A DNA stretch of 64,000 bases from the NCBI RefSeq assembly GCF_003477995.1, contig NZ_QUEM01000012.1:1-64000 (forward strand). Direction: 5' to 3'. Position 1 is the first letter of the stretch. The number at the start of each line of letters is the position of its first letter. The notes beneath the pieces are model-generated. The model was not told the origin of the DNA and searched no databases. It was given only the letters and a program-made list of their open reading frames with translations. The stretch is from Bacteroides sp. OF04-15BH (lineage in GTDB: Bacteria; Bacteroidota; Bacteroidia; Bacteroidales; Bacteroidaceae). Position numbers and translations under genes: made by a program. Below, piece after piece: positions 10,105 through 20,566 of the stretch.

Positions 10105-11244
10105 ATGAAAGAGGAGCTAAGAATCATCATAAGTGGTGGAGGAACCGGCGGACATATATTCCCGGCGATTTCTATAGCCAACGCGCTGAAAGAGCAACAT
10201 CCTGAATGTGAAATTCTTTTTGTCGGCGCCGAAGGCAGAATGGAGATGAAGAAAGTGCCGGCTGCCGGCTACGAAATCAAAGCGCTCCCGATCTGTGGTT
10301 TTGACCGGAAGAACTTGTTGAAGAATTTTGCCGTATTATATAAAATCTACAAGAGCAGACGACTGGCACGCCAAATCATCAAGCAGTTCAAGCCTATGGC
10401 TGCGGTTGGAGTAGGCGGATATGCCAGCGGCCCGACTCTGAACGTGGCCGAAGGAATGGGTATCCCTACCCTTCTTCAGGAGCAGAACTCCTATGCGGGA
10501 GTCACCAATAAGCTTCTGGCCCAGAAAGCAGACAAAATCTGCGTGGCCTACGAAGGAATGGAGCGTTTCTTCCCCAAAGAGAAGATTATCCTCACAGGTA
10601 ATCCCGTAAGACAGGATCTACTGACATGCAGCAAAAGCCGGGAAGAGATTCTGAAAGGCTTCGGTCTGGATCCCAACCGAAAGACGATTCTGATTATCGG
10701 AGGAAGCCTCGGAGCACGCACCGTTAACGAGAGTGTCCTGAGCCAACTGCCGCTGATTAAAGACAGCGACGTGCAGATTATATGGCAAACCGGCGGATAC
10801 TACTTCGACAGTATCCAGAAAACACTTGCCCAGCAAGGAAAGCCACAGAATCTGTTTGTAACGGACTTCATCACCCACATGGATGAAGCGTATGCAGCGG
10901 CCGATCTGGTCATTTCCAGAGCCGGAGCCAGCAGCATTTCCGAGTTATGCCTTTTGGGCAAGGCTTCCATTCTGGTACCCTCGCCCAACGTTGCGGAAGA
11001 CCATCAGACCAAGAACGCAATGGCTTTGGTGCGCAAAGACGCTGCGTTGTTTGTCAAGGACAGCGAGGCGGTGAACAGCCTGATTCCTCTGGCTCTCAAG
11101 ACCTGCCAGGATGCTGCACTGCTGCAGAAGCTTTCCGAGAACAGTAAGAAAATGTCTTTCAAGGATTCTGCAAACGTCATTGCAGAACAGGTTTATCAAC
11201 TTGCCATCAAATACAGAGATAAAAAACAGAAACATGGAAATTAA
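10105..11244 (+). CDS. murG: UDP-GlcNAc:lipid I N-acetylglucosaminyltransferase MurG
   Basis: MurG adds GlcNAc to lipid I, producing lipid II at the inner membrane face. The 379-residue GT28 protein opens with the glycine-rich loop SGGGTGGHIFPA and has the second glycine-rich loop VGVGGYASGP near residue 98. The UDP-GlcNAc site follows in the C-terminal half (SRAGASSISEL and EDHQTKNA). The length is slightly above E. coli MurG. Its last 11 bases overlap the start of murC, which suggests translational coupling. Confidence 0.97.
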   Translation: MKEELRIIISGGGTGGHIFPAISIANALKEQHPECEILFVGAEGRMEMKKVPAAGYEIKALPICGFDRKNLLKNFAVLYKIYKSRRLARQIIKQFKPMAAVGVGGYASGPTLNVAEGMGIPTLLQEQNSYAGVTNKLLAQKADKICVAYEGMERFFPKEKIILTGNPVRQDLLTCSKSREEILKGFGLDPNRKTILIIGGSLGARTVNESVLSQLPLIKDSDVQIIWQTGGYYFDSIQKTLAQQGKPQNLFVTDFITHMDEAYAAADLVISRAGASSISELCLLGKASILVPSPNVAEDHQTKNAMALVRKDAALFVKDSEAVNSLIPLALKTCQDAALLQKLSENSKKMSFKDSANVIAEQVYQLAIKYRDKKQKHGN

Positions 11245-12610
11245 CAGTATCAAAGCAGTATATTTTATAGGTATCGGGGGTATCGGAATGAGTGCCATTG
11301 CACGCTATTTCCTGAACAAAGGCATCCTTGTTGGAGGATACGACCGCACTCCGAGCGATTTGACCCAGAAACTGGAAGAAGAAGGAGCGCTCATTCACTA
11401 CGAAGAAAATGTGGCGCTCATTCCCGAAGCCTGCAAAGACAAAGATTCTGCACTGATTATCTATACACCGGCCATTCCGGCCAGCCATCAGGAACTGGTT
11501 TACTTCAAGGAAAACCAGTTTGACTTACAGAAAAGAGCCCAGGTGCTCGGCACACTGACCCGTGCTCACAAGGGTCTTTGTGTGGCCGGAACCCACGGCA
11601 AGACAACCACCACTTCCATGACAGCCCATATCCTGCACAACAGCCATGTGGACTGTAATGCTTTTTTAGGTGGTATCACGAAGAACTACGGCACCAACTA
11701 CATCCTGTCTGCCAAAAGCGACTATGTCGTTATCGAGGCCGATGAGTTCGACCGTTCTTTCCACTGGCTCAGTCCGTATGCTTCTGTCATCACGGCCACT
11801 GACCCCGACCATCTGGACATCTATGGCACCAAGGAGGCTTATCTGGAGAGTTTCGCCAAATACAGTTCGCTGATACAGCCGGGCGGTTATCTGGTGCTGC
11901 ACAAGGACCTGGAAATGGAGGCCCGTGTGCAGGACAATGTGACCGTTTACTCCTACAGCCGCAACGAAGGAGACTTCCACGCCGAGAATATCCGTATCGG
12001 CAATGGAGAGATTTTCTTCGATCTGGTTTCTCCGTTTGAGAACATCAAGGACGTGCAGCTGGGTGTTCCGGTAAGCATCAACATTGAAAACAGTATCGGT
12101 GCCATGGCACTCGCACAGATTGCCGGAGCCACAGCCGAAGAAATCAAGCAGGCCATGGCTTCCTTCCGTGGTGTGGACCGCCGTTTTGATTTCAAGATCA
12201 AGAACGACCATCAGGTATTCCTGACCGACTATGCCCACCACCCGGAAGAAATCAAGCAGAGCATCCGCTCCATCAAGGAACTCTATGCGGACAAGAAAAT
12301 CACCGCGATATTCCAGCCGCATCTGTATTCCCGCACACGCGATTTCTATAAGGAATTTGCCGAAGGACTGTCTCTGGCCGATGATGTGATCCTGCTGGAT
12401 ATCTATCCGGCACGCGAAGCTCCTATCCCGGGAGTGACCAGCAAACTGATTTACGACAATCTGGCACCGGAAGTCACCAAGCGTATGTGTACAAAGGACG
12501 AGCTGCTCGACCTGATACAGAACTCCGACTTCGACGTTCTGATTGCACTGGGAGCCGGTGACATTGAGAATTATGCCCCTCAAATTGCAGAAATACTGAA
12601 AGATAAATGA
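11234..12610 (+). CDS. murC: UDP-MurNAc:L-alanine ligase MurC
   Basis: MurC ligates L-alanine to UDP-MurNAc, the first step of stem-peptide assembly. I place the start at ATG 11234 (MEINSIKAVYFIGIGGIGMS), giving 458 residues, because the family begins with this Rossmann loop. The open frame extends upstream to 11111, but that part only mirrors murG. The ATP loop GTHGKTTT lies near 119-126, and the C-terminal signature DYAHHPEEI is present. It overlaps murG by 11 bases and ftsQ by four (ATGA). Confidence 0.96.
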   Translation: MEINSIKAVYFIGIGGIGMSAIARYFLNKGILVGGYDRTPSDLTQKLEEEGALIHYEENVALIPEACKDKDSALIIYTPAIPASHQELVYFKENQFDLQKRAQVLGTLTRAHKGLCVAGTHGKTTTTSMTAHILHNSHVDCNAFLGGITKNYGTNYILSAKSDYVVIEADEFDRSFHWLSPYASVITATDPDHLDIYGTKEAYLESFAKYSSLIQPGGYLVLHKDLEMEARVQDNVTVYSYSRNEGDFHAENIRIGNGEIFFDLVSPFENIKDVQLGVPVSINIENSIGAMALAQIAGATAEEIKQAMASFRGVDRRFDFKIKNDHQVFLTDYAHHPEEIKQSIRSIKELYADKKITAIFQPHLYSRTRDFYKEFAEGLSLADDVILLDIYPAREAPIPGVTSKLIYDNLAPEVTKRMCTKDELLDLIQNSDFDVLIALGAGDIENYAPQIAEILKDK

Positions 12611-13344
12611 TAAAGAAACTCATACTTTTCATTATTGTCGTAGCCTTGGCCGGCTATTTCATTGCGGCCGTTACCGTACTGAACAAGCCTAAGGACGGTC
12701 AGGTCTGCGAACAGGTGGAAATCATGATTGAGGACAGCCTGGAACACAGCCTCATCAACGAAGAAGACATACAGCGATATCTTGTGCAGAACAAGCTGTT
12801 TCCACAAGGCAAACCGATCCAGGAGGTTGATCTGCTGGCCATAGAGAAGGCTTTGAAGAAAAGCCCTTACATAGACCAGGCCACTTGCTACAAGACAGCA
12901 ACCGGCTCCATCTGTGTGAAGGTAAAATCCAGACAGGTGATTCTCCACATCATCAGCAATAACGGAGAAAACTACTATCTGGACAATCAGGGCAACTCTA
13001 TTCCCAAGTCGTCTTATTTTGCCAATATGCCGATTGTGACGGGAGAGGTTACCAAGAAATACGCCAAGCAGAAGCTGACCACTTTGGGCAAGATCATCCA
13101 GAACGACCCGTTCTGGAACCAGCAGATTGAGCAAATCAATGTGCTCGACGACGGCAAACTGGAAATGATACCACGAGTTGGAAAACATACGATACTGTTG
13201 GGAGAACCCAAGGATTTCAAGAAGAAGCTCGACAAACTGAGAGTCTTCTATGAGAAAGGGTTGTCTCAAGTGGGATGGAACAAGTACTCAGACATCAGTC
13301 TTGAGTATCAGGATCAAATAATATGTACAAAAAATAAAGACTAA
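12607..13344 (+). CDS. ftsQ: Cell division protein FtsQ
   Basis: FtsQ is the bitopic membrane scaffold linking early and late division proteins. This 245-residue protein has a very short cytoplasmic end, one membrane segment at about residues 4-24, and a periplasmic region of beta-domain type. Sequence identity to Proteobacterial FtsQ is low. The topology, the ATGA overlap with murC and the adjacency to ftsA make the assignment good. Confidence 0.88.
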   Translation: MIKKLILFIIVVALAGYFIAAVTVLNKPKDGQVCEQVEIMIEDSLEHSLINEEDIQRYLVQNKLFPQGKPIQEVDLLAIEKALKKSPYIDQATCYKTATGSICVKVKSRQVILHIISNNGENYYLDNQGNSIPKSSYFANMPIVTGEVTKKYAKQKLTTLGKIIQNDPFWNQQIEQINVLDDGKLEMIPRVGKHTILLGEPKDFKKKLDKLRVFYEKGLSQVGWNKYSDISLEYQDQIICTKNKD

Positions 13345-13345
13345 C

Positions 13346-14785
13346 ATGGCAACAGATAAAGACATAATTGTAGCAATAGAGCTCGGCTCGTCATCAATTC
13401 GTGGCATCGCGGGCAGAAAGGATGTGGATGGTTCGCTCCAGATTCTGGATGTGGTGGAGCGCAAATCCAAGAACTGCATCCGCAAGGGAGTAATCTACAA
13501 CCTCGACAAAACCATCCAGGCGCTGAACGGTATCTTTATCCAGCTGCGCGAGGACCTGAATGTCTACATCAACAAGGCTTATGTAGGTATCGCAGGCCAG
13601 TCACTTTGCACCATCCGCAATTCTGCGTCCAAGCAGATGGCCACCAAGGTAGTCATCTCCAACGATATTATCGACTCTCTGAGAGACTCAAACTATAATA
13701 TCAATTATCCCGACAAGGTGATTCTGGATGTAAAATCCCAGGAATACCGCATCGGCACAAACTACGTTACCGAACCGGTCGGCATCCTGAGCAATCAGAT
13801 TGAAGGCCGCTTCCTGAACATCGTCATCCGTTCTTCCGTCAAGGAGAATATCCAGAAATGTTTCGATGCCGTAGGTGTCCAGATTATTGATATGTATATC
13901 GCTCCTCTGGCACTGTCCGACAATATTCTGACCGACAATGAAAAGCGCTCCGGCTGTGCATTGGTTGACTTCGGTGCAGAAACCACCACCGTGTCAATCT
14001 ATAAGAACAACATCCTCCGCTATCTGTCTGTCATTCCACTGGGAGGCAATAACCTGACTCTGGACATCTGCAGCAAGCAGGTGGAAGAGGAAGAGGCCGA
14101 AGAGCTGAAAATCAAATACGGCACCGCCTTCTCGGACATGTCCCGCGAAGTGGTGCGCCACATTCCGTTATCGTTCGACCCGGGCACAACCATCGCCGAA
14201 GATGTCCTGCAGGAAATCACCGAAGCACGTATGGAGGAAATCATTGCCAACGTGTGGGAACAGATCCAGCAAAGCGGATATGCCGACAAACTGCTTTCGG
14301 GCATTGTCATCACCGGTGGAGCCGCCAACATCCCGAATATCGAAAAGGCAATCAGTCATAAGACCAAGTCGGACAAGATCAAGTTTGCCAAATCTCTGCA
14401 GACCATGATCAAGCCGGGCAATTACGCGAATGTCATTCAGGAGATGAATTCCAACACCCTGATATCTCTGCTGGCCTGCGGCGAATGCGACTGCACGGAC
14501 GTTGACCCTAACGAGATTGAAAGAATGCGTCTGGAGGAAGAGGAAAACAGACGCAGAAAGCAGGAGGAAGAGGAAGAAAGAAAACGTCAGATTCTGGAAG
14601 AGCAGAAGAGACAGGAAGAACTTGCCGCTCAGACCGAAAAAGCCTCAAAGCAACAGAATGAAACCTCCAAGAAAGAGGATGATGAGGAAGAGGAAGAAGA
14701 GGACAAGAATAAAGGGGGCTTTATGAAATCGCTGAAAAGCAAAATCTCTAAACTTACCAAGATGTTTACTGAAACTGAAGAGTAA
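13346..14785 (+). CDS. ftsA: Cell division actin homologue FtsA
   Basis: FtsA is an actin-like ATPase that tethers FtsZ filaments to the membrane. The 479-residue protein starts with the phosphate-1 loop IVAIELGSSSIRGIAG. It contains the second actin-type loop GCALVDFGAETTTVSIY near 207 and the adenosine motif IVITGGAANIPNIE near 322. After the actin core comes a highly charged Glu/Lys/Arg segment of about 70 residues, then the amphipathic tail FMKSLKSKISKLTKMF, which fits the membrane-targeting helix. The charged linker makes it longer than E. coli FtsA. Confidence 0.96.
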   Translation: MATDKDIIVAIELGSSSIRGIAGRKDVDGSLQILDVVERKSKNCIRKGVIYNLDKTIQALNGIFIQLREDLNVYINKAYVGIAGQSLCTIRNSASKQMATKVVISNDIIDSLRDSNYNINYPDKVILDVKSQEYRIGTNYVTEPVGILSNQIEGRFLNIVIRSSVKENIQKCFDAVGVQIIDMYIAPLALSDNILTDNEKRSGCALVDFGAETTTVSIYKNNILRYLSVIPLGGNNLTLDICSKQVEEEEAEELKIKYGTAFSDMSREVVRHIPLSFDPGTTIAEDVLQEITEARMEEIIANVWEQIQQSGYADKLLSGIVITGGAANIPNIEKAISHKTKSDKIKFAKSLQTMIKPGNYANVIQEMNSNTLISLLACGECDCTDVDPNEIERMRLEEEENRRRKQEEEEERKRQILEEQKRQEELAAQTEKASKQQNETSKKEDDEEEEEEDKNKGGFMKSLKSKISKLTKMFTETEE

Positions 14786-14808
14786 CATCGACTAAAACTG
14801 ATACAGCC

Positions 14809-16134
14809 ATGACAGAAGAGAACAAGAATATGAATGACGAAAGCGGAATCCAGTTCAACGTAAAAACGGACAGTTCCAGCATCATCAAAGTGGTCGGCGT
14901 TGGCGGTGGAGGCGGTAACGCTGTAAACCACATGTATAAACAAGGCATCCACGATGTTACATTCGTGGTTTGTAACACCGATAAAAAGGCTCTGAGCGAC
15001 TCTCCTGTACCTACCCGACTGCAGTTGGGCGCAGGTCTCGGAGCAGGAAACCGACCGGAAAGAGGCCGTCAGGCAGCCTTGGACAACATCGAGGAGATCA
15101 GAAAAATGCTCGACGACGGAACCCGCATGGTATTCGTTACCGCCGGTATGGGTGGCGGAACCGGTACGGGTGCCGCTCCGGTGATTGCCCAGTGCGCCAA
15201 GGACATGGGCATCCTGACAGTAGGTATCGTTACCATCCCGTTCCTGTTTGAAGGAAACAAGAAGATTGACCAGGCACTCGACGGTGTGGAGGAAATCTCC
15301 AAGCACGTGGATGCACTTCTGGTCATCAACAACGAGCGTCTGCGCGAAATCTATCCGGAGCTGTCTCTGCTGAACGCTTTTGCCAAAGCGGACGATACTC
15401 TCTCTATCGCAGCCAAGAGTATTGCCGAAATCATTACCGTGCATGGTATCATCAACCTGGACTTCCAGGATGTTACTACCGTACTGAAGGACGGTGGTGT
15501 GGCCATCATGAGTACCGGTTACGGCGAGGGAGAAAACCGTGTGAAGCATGCCATCGACGAGGCATTGCACTCTCCGCTGCTCAACAACGATGATATCTTC
15601 AACTCCAAGAAGGTATTGCTCAGCATCACTTTCTGCGCCAAGGATCAGGATCAGCTCACCATGGAGGAAATGAACGAAATCAACGACTTCATGACCAAGT
15701 TCGGCGAAGACGTGGAAACCAAATGGGGTGTGGCTACCGATGATACACTGGAGAAGAAAGTCAAGATCACCGTATTGGCAACCGGATTCGGTCTGGAAAA
15801 TATTCCGGAACTGGAGCAGAAGAAGAAAAAGCCGCGCGAGAATGATGAAGAAAAGGAGAACGAGGAAATCCAGAAGGGTATCCGCCGTGACCAATACTAT
15901 CCGGGAAGAAACCAGACTGCCACCAGAAAGCGTCACAACGTGTTTATCTTCAAGAAGGATGATCTGGACAACGACAACATCATCACCATGGTGGACGAAA
16001 TGCCTACCTACATCCGCAACAAGGAGCAGCTTGAAGAAATCAAGTCGAAGACAGCACACAACCTGGCACAGACCGTCGTGGAAAACGAACCGGAAACAAC
16101 CAGTCAACCAAGCAATACAATCATATTTCAATAA
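14809..16134 (+). CDS. ftsZ: Cell division tubulin homologue FtsZ
   Basis: FtsZ polymerises with GTP into the division ring. The 441-residue protein has the glycine-rich VGVGGGGGNAVNHM near 30-42 and the tubulin signature GGGTGTGAAPVIAQ near 114-127. A long charged linker from about residue 340 leads to a C-terminal tail (PSNTIIFQ) unlike the DIPxFLR tail of E. coli. The tail is where FtsA and other partners bind in better-studied systems, so the partner interface here may differ. Confidence 0.98.
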   Translation: MTEENKNMNDESGIQFNVKTDSSSIIKVVGVGGGGGNAVNHMYKQGIHDVTFVVCNTDKKALSDSPVPTRLQLGAGLGAGNRPERGRQAALDNIEEIRKMLDDGTRMVFVTAGMGGGTGTGAAPVIAQCAKDMGILTVGIVTIPFLFEGNKKIDQALDGVEEISKHVDALLVINNERLREIYPELSLLNAFAKADDTLSIAAKSIAEIITVHGIINLDFQDVTTVLKDGGVAIMSTGYGEGENRVKHAIDEALHSPLLNNDDIFNSKKVLLSITFCAKDQDQLTMEEMNEINDFMTKFGEDVETKWGVATDDTLEKKVKITVLATGFGLENIPELEQKKKKPRENDEEKENEEIQKGIRRDQYYPGRNQTATRKRHNVFIFKKDDLDNDNIITMVDEMPTYIRNKEQLEEIKSKTAHNLAQTVVENEPETTSQPSNTIIFQ

Positions 16135-16137
16135 ACT

Positions 16138-16587
16138 ATGGCACTATTTGAACAAATCAGCAAAGATATCGTTGCCGCAATGAAGGCCAAGGACAAAGTA
16201 CGCCTGGAGGCTCTGCGCAACGTGAAGAAACTGTTCCTGGAAGCCAAGACCGCTCCGGGAGCCAATGACGAACTCACAGACGAAGCCGCTCTGAAGATTC
16301 TGTCTAAACTGACCAAACAGGGTAAAGACACTGCAGCCCTCTACGTAAGCCAGAACCGCGAAGACCTGGCTAATGAGGAACTGGCTCAGGTGGCAGTTAT
16401 CGAAGAATATCTGCCCAAGCCTCTTTCCGAAGAGGAACTGAAGGCCGAAATCAAGAAGATTATCGAGGAAACCGGAGCCAGCAGCCCGAAGGATATAGGT
16501 AAGGTAATGGGTGTGGCCACAAAAAGTCTGGCTGGAAAAGCCGACGGCAAGGCCATCAGCAGCATCGTTAAGGAACTGCTTGCCTAA
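16138..16587 (+). CDS. GatB/YqeY domain protein
   Basis: This 149-residue, largely helical protein matches the YqeY family, related to the C-terminal tRNA-binding domain of GatB. Recognisable parts are LFEQISKDIVAAMKAKDKVRLEALRNVK, split over the first 30 residues, and the KVMGVATKSLAGKADGKAIS end. The cellular role of stand-alone YqeY proteins is not established. It lies three bases after ftsZ and is followed by a terminator, so it is the last gene of the cluster. Confidence 0.9.
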   Translation: MALFEQISKDIVAAMKAKDKVRLEALRNVKKLFLEAKTAPGANDELTDEAALKILSKLTKQGKDTAALYVSQNREDLANEELAQVAVIEEYLPKPLSEEELKAEIKKIIEETGASSPKDIGKVMGVATKSLAGKADGKAISSIVKELLA

Positions 16588-16640
16588 GCAAGACCAAAAG
16601 ATGCCTCTGCGCCGGAAATCCGGCCCGATAAAGCATATAA

Positions 16641-16681
16641 AAAAGGAAGAGTTTGGTGTTACGCCAGACTCTTCCTTTTTT
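16641..16681 (+). terminator. Terminator of the division/cell-wall cluster
   Basis: A 16-base stem (one G-T pair) AAAAGGAAGAGTTTGG / CCAGACTCTTCCTTTT encloses a seven-base loop and ends in a T-run on the plus strand. The A-run on the other side means it could also end transcripts from the minus strand. Confidence 0.85.
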
Positions 16682-16853
16682 CTTTTAAAAAAAGTTCCTG
16701 ATGTTTTTCCAAAAACATCGAAATGAATTTTCCATTTCATCGAAATGTTTTTTTCTTGCCGCCACAAGGAAGCGCTTGCCCTCATTCTGCCGCGCATCAC
16801 AGCGGCAAGCCCTCTGCAAGGCGTTTCCGCAGACCGGGAAAAAGCGGCCGGGC

Positions 16854-17579
16854 TTATTCAAACAAATCAGAAAGCACCGTCAGAGACTTCATGTCCGTAA
16901 AGCCCGGAAAATGCAACTGATAATAATGAATAAGGATTTTGAGATATTCACGCCTGTCCTGCCGCGACAATTCCAGCAGATGCATGTCCTCATAAGGCAC
17001 CCGATACATGGCCGCCAGCAAAGTGGCATACTCTGGTGCAAGAAACACACCGTGCACCGGAGGCATCTCTACAAACGAAGATTCCTGCATGTCGAAATAA
17101 TATCCCGGCACATAGGAATCCATAAAAGGCGGAATTCCCAAAAAACGGGTGATCTGGGTGACCAGCGCCAGATGAAAGCTCGGAAAATCCGTATCACTCC
17201 GTTCCAGCCATTCAAAAGAATCTACCAGAAACGTGAAGAGTTCCTCATTCTTGGGTTCCTTTCTTAATATATGGACCAGAAATTCGGAAAGGAATAAAAT
17301 AATGGCCGATTTATACGGATTGAAGCTGCTCATCTGCATGGACGACAGCAAAGACAGTTCATTGATGGTCTGCAACGGAAAACGCTCTCTATAGTCATAC
17401 TCCAGCTCCAGAAGGTTCAGCGGAAGAAAATACGTGCTCTTCATCTTCGACCTTTTTCCGCCTCCCTGAGAAATCCGGAACGACAAGAAGCCCCTGCACT
17501 CGGTGTAAACCTCGGCAATTCGCTTTTCATCGTCCAATTTATGGATCCGGAGAACGATAGCCCTACTTTTTTCGTACAT
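16854..17579 (-). CDS. recO: Recombination mediator RecO
   Basis: RecO acts with RecR and RecF to load RecA on gapped single-stranded DNA. The 241-residue protein has the N-terminal OB fold (MYEKSRAIVLRIHKLDDEKRI) and the helical C-terminal domain of the family. The four-cysteine zinc motif found in some RecO proteins is absent: only one cysteine (C28) is present. Start ATG 17579 follows a TATTTTTG box at 17605-17612. It is divergent from tRNA-Glu. Confidence 0.88.
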   Translation of the reverse strand: MYEKSRAIVLRIHKLDDEKRIAEVYTECRGFLSFRISQGGGKRSKMKSTYFLPLNLLELEYDYRERFPLQTINELSLLSSMQMSSFNPYKSAIILFLSEFLVHILRKEPKNEELFTFLVDSFEWLERSDTDFPSFHLALVTQITRFLGIPPFMDSYVPGYYFDMQESSFVEMPPVHGVFLAPEYATLLAAMYRVPYEDMHLLELSRQDRREYLKILIHYYQLHFPGFTDMKSLTVLSDLFE

Positions 17580-17604
17580 AAAAGTTCTGTTTTAAATATG
17601 GTGG

Positions 17605-17612
17605 CAAAAATA
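17605..17612 (-). promoter_or_regulatory. Promoter -7 box of recO
   Basis: The minus strand reads TATTTTTG, matching TAnnTTTG, about 25 bases before the recO start. Confidence 0.5.
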
Positions 17613-17726
17613 GAGAAAACAAGGCATTTTTGAGCAAAAAAAGCAATAAAAAAGGGCAAAACGAATTTTTTTCGAAAAAAAACGCATTTTTTTTGCGGAA
17701 AAGTTTGGAGATTCAAAAATAAGTCG

Positions 17727-17734
17727 TACCTTTG
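17727..17734 (+). promoter_or_regulatory. Promoter -7 box of tRNA-Glu and rpsT
   Basis: TACCTTTG matches the -7 consensus, with TTTG at 17704-17707 as -33 element and 19 bases between them. The ten bases 17726-17735 (GTACCTTTGC) also fit the CTnDOT attachment core GTANNTTTGC. Confidence 0.75.
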
Positions 17735-17791
17735 CATCGCAATCGAGAAACAAACCTCGGTAACAAGAACTCAAAAAGTTCAAAACACCAC

Positions 17792-17863
17792 GGTCCCTTC
17801 GTCTATCGGTTAGGACGAGAGATTTTCATTCTCTAAAGAGGAGTTCGACTCTCCTAGGGACTA
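17792..17863 (+). tRNA. tRNA-Glu (anticodon TTC)
   Basis: The cloverleaf folds with acceptor GGTCCCT/AGGGACT (one G-T pair at the end), anticodon stem AGAGA/TCTCT around TTTTCAT (anticodon TTC at 17825-17827), and T arm GGAG-TTCGACT-CTCC. The discriminator is A at 17863. CCA is not encoded. Only 32 bases separate it from rpsT and I see neither terminator nor promoter between them, so the two are probably one transcript. Confidence 0.95.
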
Positions 17864-17895
17864 CAAAGTTAAATGAATATATTTTAAGAATTGAG

Positions 17896-18150
17896 ATGGC
17901 AAATCATAAATCATCAGTAAAAAGAATCCGTCAGGAGGAAAAAAGAAGACTCCACAACAGATACTACGCTAAGACAATGCGTAACGCTGTTCGCAAGTTG
18001 CGCGCAACCAAGGATAAGGAAGCTGCTATCGCGATGTATCCAAGCGTACAGAAGTCTTTGGACAAGTTGGCAAAGATCAACGTTATTCACAAGAATAAGG
18101 CTGCTAACTTGAAATCTAAGCTCGCTGCTTATATCAGCAAATTGGCTTAA
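17896..18150 (+). CDS. rpsT: 30S ribosomal protein S20
   Basis: S20 binds 16S rRNA early in 30S assembly. The 84-residue basic protein starts [18 protein letters not shown] and has the family's size, high lysine/arginine content and helical pattern. It lies directly after tRNA-Glu and is closed by a strong terminator at 18171-18199. Confidence 0.97.
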   Translation: MANHKSSVKRIRQEEKRRLHNRYYAKTMRNAVRKLRATKDKEAAIAMYPSVQKSLDKLAKINVIHKNKAANLKSKLAAYISKLA

Positions 18151-18170
18151 TCCTGATTAAAGAAATAAAG

Positions 18171-18199
18171 AAAGAGACCCAATGAGGTCTCTTTTTTTT
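18171..18199 (+). terminator. Terminator after rpsT
   Basis: A perfect nine-base stem AAAGAGACC/GGTCTCTTT with a six-base loop runs into a T-tract. Confidence 0.9.
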
Positions 18200-18276
18200 G
18201 CCCTTTTCCCAACGGGCACTCCCCCAGCCCCGGAGCCGAACCTGAAACAGCGACGGCATATTACAACGATAATTAA

Positions 18277-20313
<2,037 letters not shown>

Positions 20314-20357
20314 TCAAATAGAAATACTATCATTCAATTCTTATAAATATTTTCTTG

Positions 20358-20399
20358 GCTGCTCTTTAGAAGTGATTCTACGGGAGCAGCTTTTTTATT
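20358..20399 (+). terminator. Terminator after gyrB
   Basis: GCTGCTC pairs with GAGCAGC across a 19-base loop, followed by TTTTTTATT. Confidence 0.75.
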
Positions 20400-20507
20400 G
20401 TCCGGAAGAGAACCTTTTTTAACTCCAAGAAACTATTCTTTTTTCTTTTTTTGTCGTATCTTAGTCCACTCTTAAGCAATTAATAAAAATACCCGAAAAA
20501 CGAACCC

Positions 20508-20528
20508 TTAGCTTTTCCGAGAAGCTAA
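20508..20528. repeat. Short inverted repeat before the fucosidase gene
   Basis: TTAGCTT and AAGCTAA form a seven-base stem with a seven-base loop, 38 bases before the fucosidase start. It may be an operator or a leader hairpin. No good TAnnTTTG box stands out in this 253-base gap; the nearest is TATCTTAG near 20457. Confidence 0.35.
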
Positions 20529-20566
20529 CTAAATAGTTTTTTATACAATAACCTAAAAAAAATCTC

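Noticed and set aside
11111..11233. Upstream extension of murC
   Set aside because: The extra 41 codons lie within murG in another frame and precede the family's Rossmann loop; ATG 11234 is the better start.
14560..14710. Low-complexity Glu/Lys repeats at the end of ftsA as a genuine repeat array
   Set aside because: They encode a charged linker inside one reading frame; there are no regular DNA repeat units.
14629..16131. Open frame of 500 codons on the minus strand opposite ftsZ
   Set aside because: It mirrors the ftsZ codons, has no family features, and ftsZ is certain. Similar long antisense frames opposite murE (4998-5873), murC (11666-12583) and gpmI (28041-29132) were dropped for the same reason.
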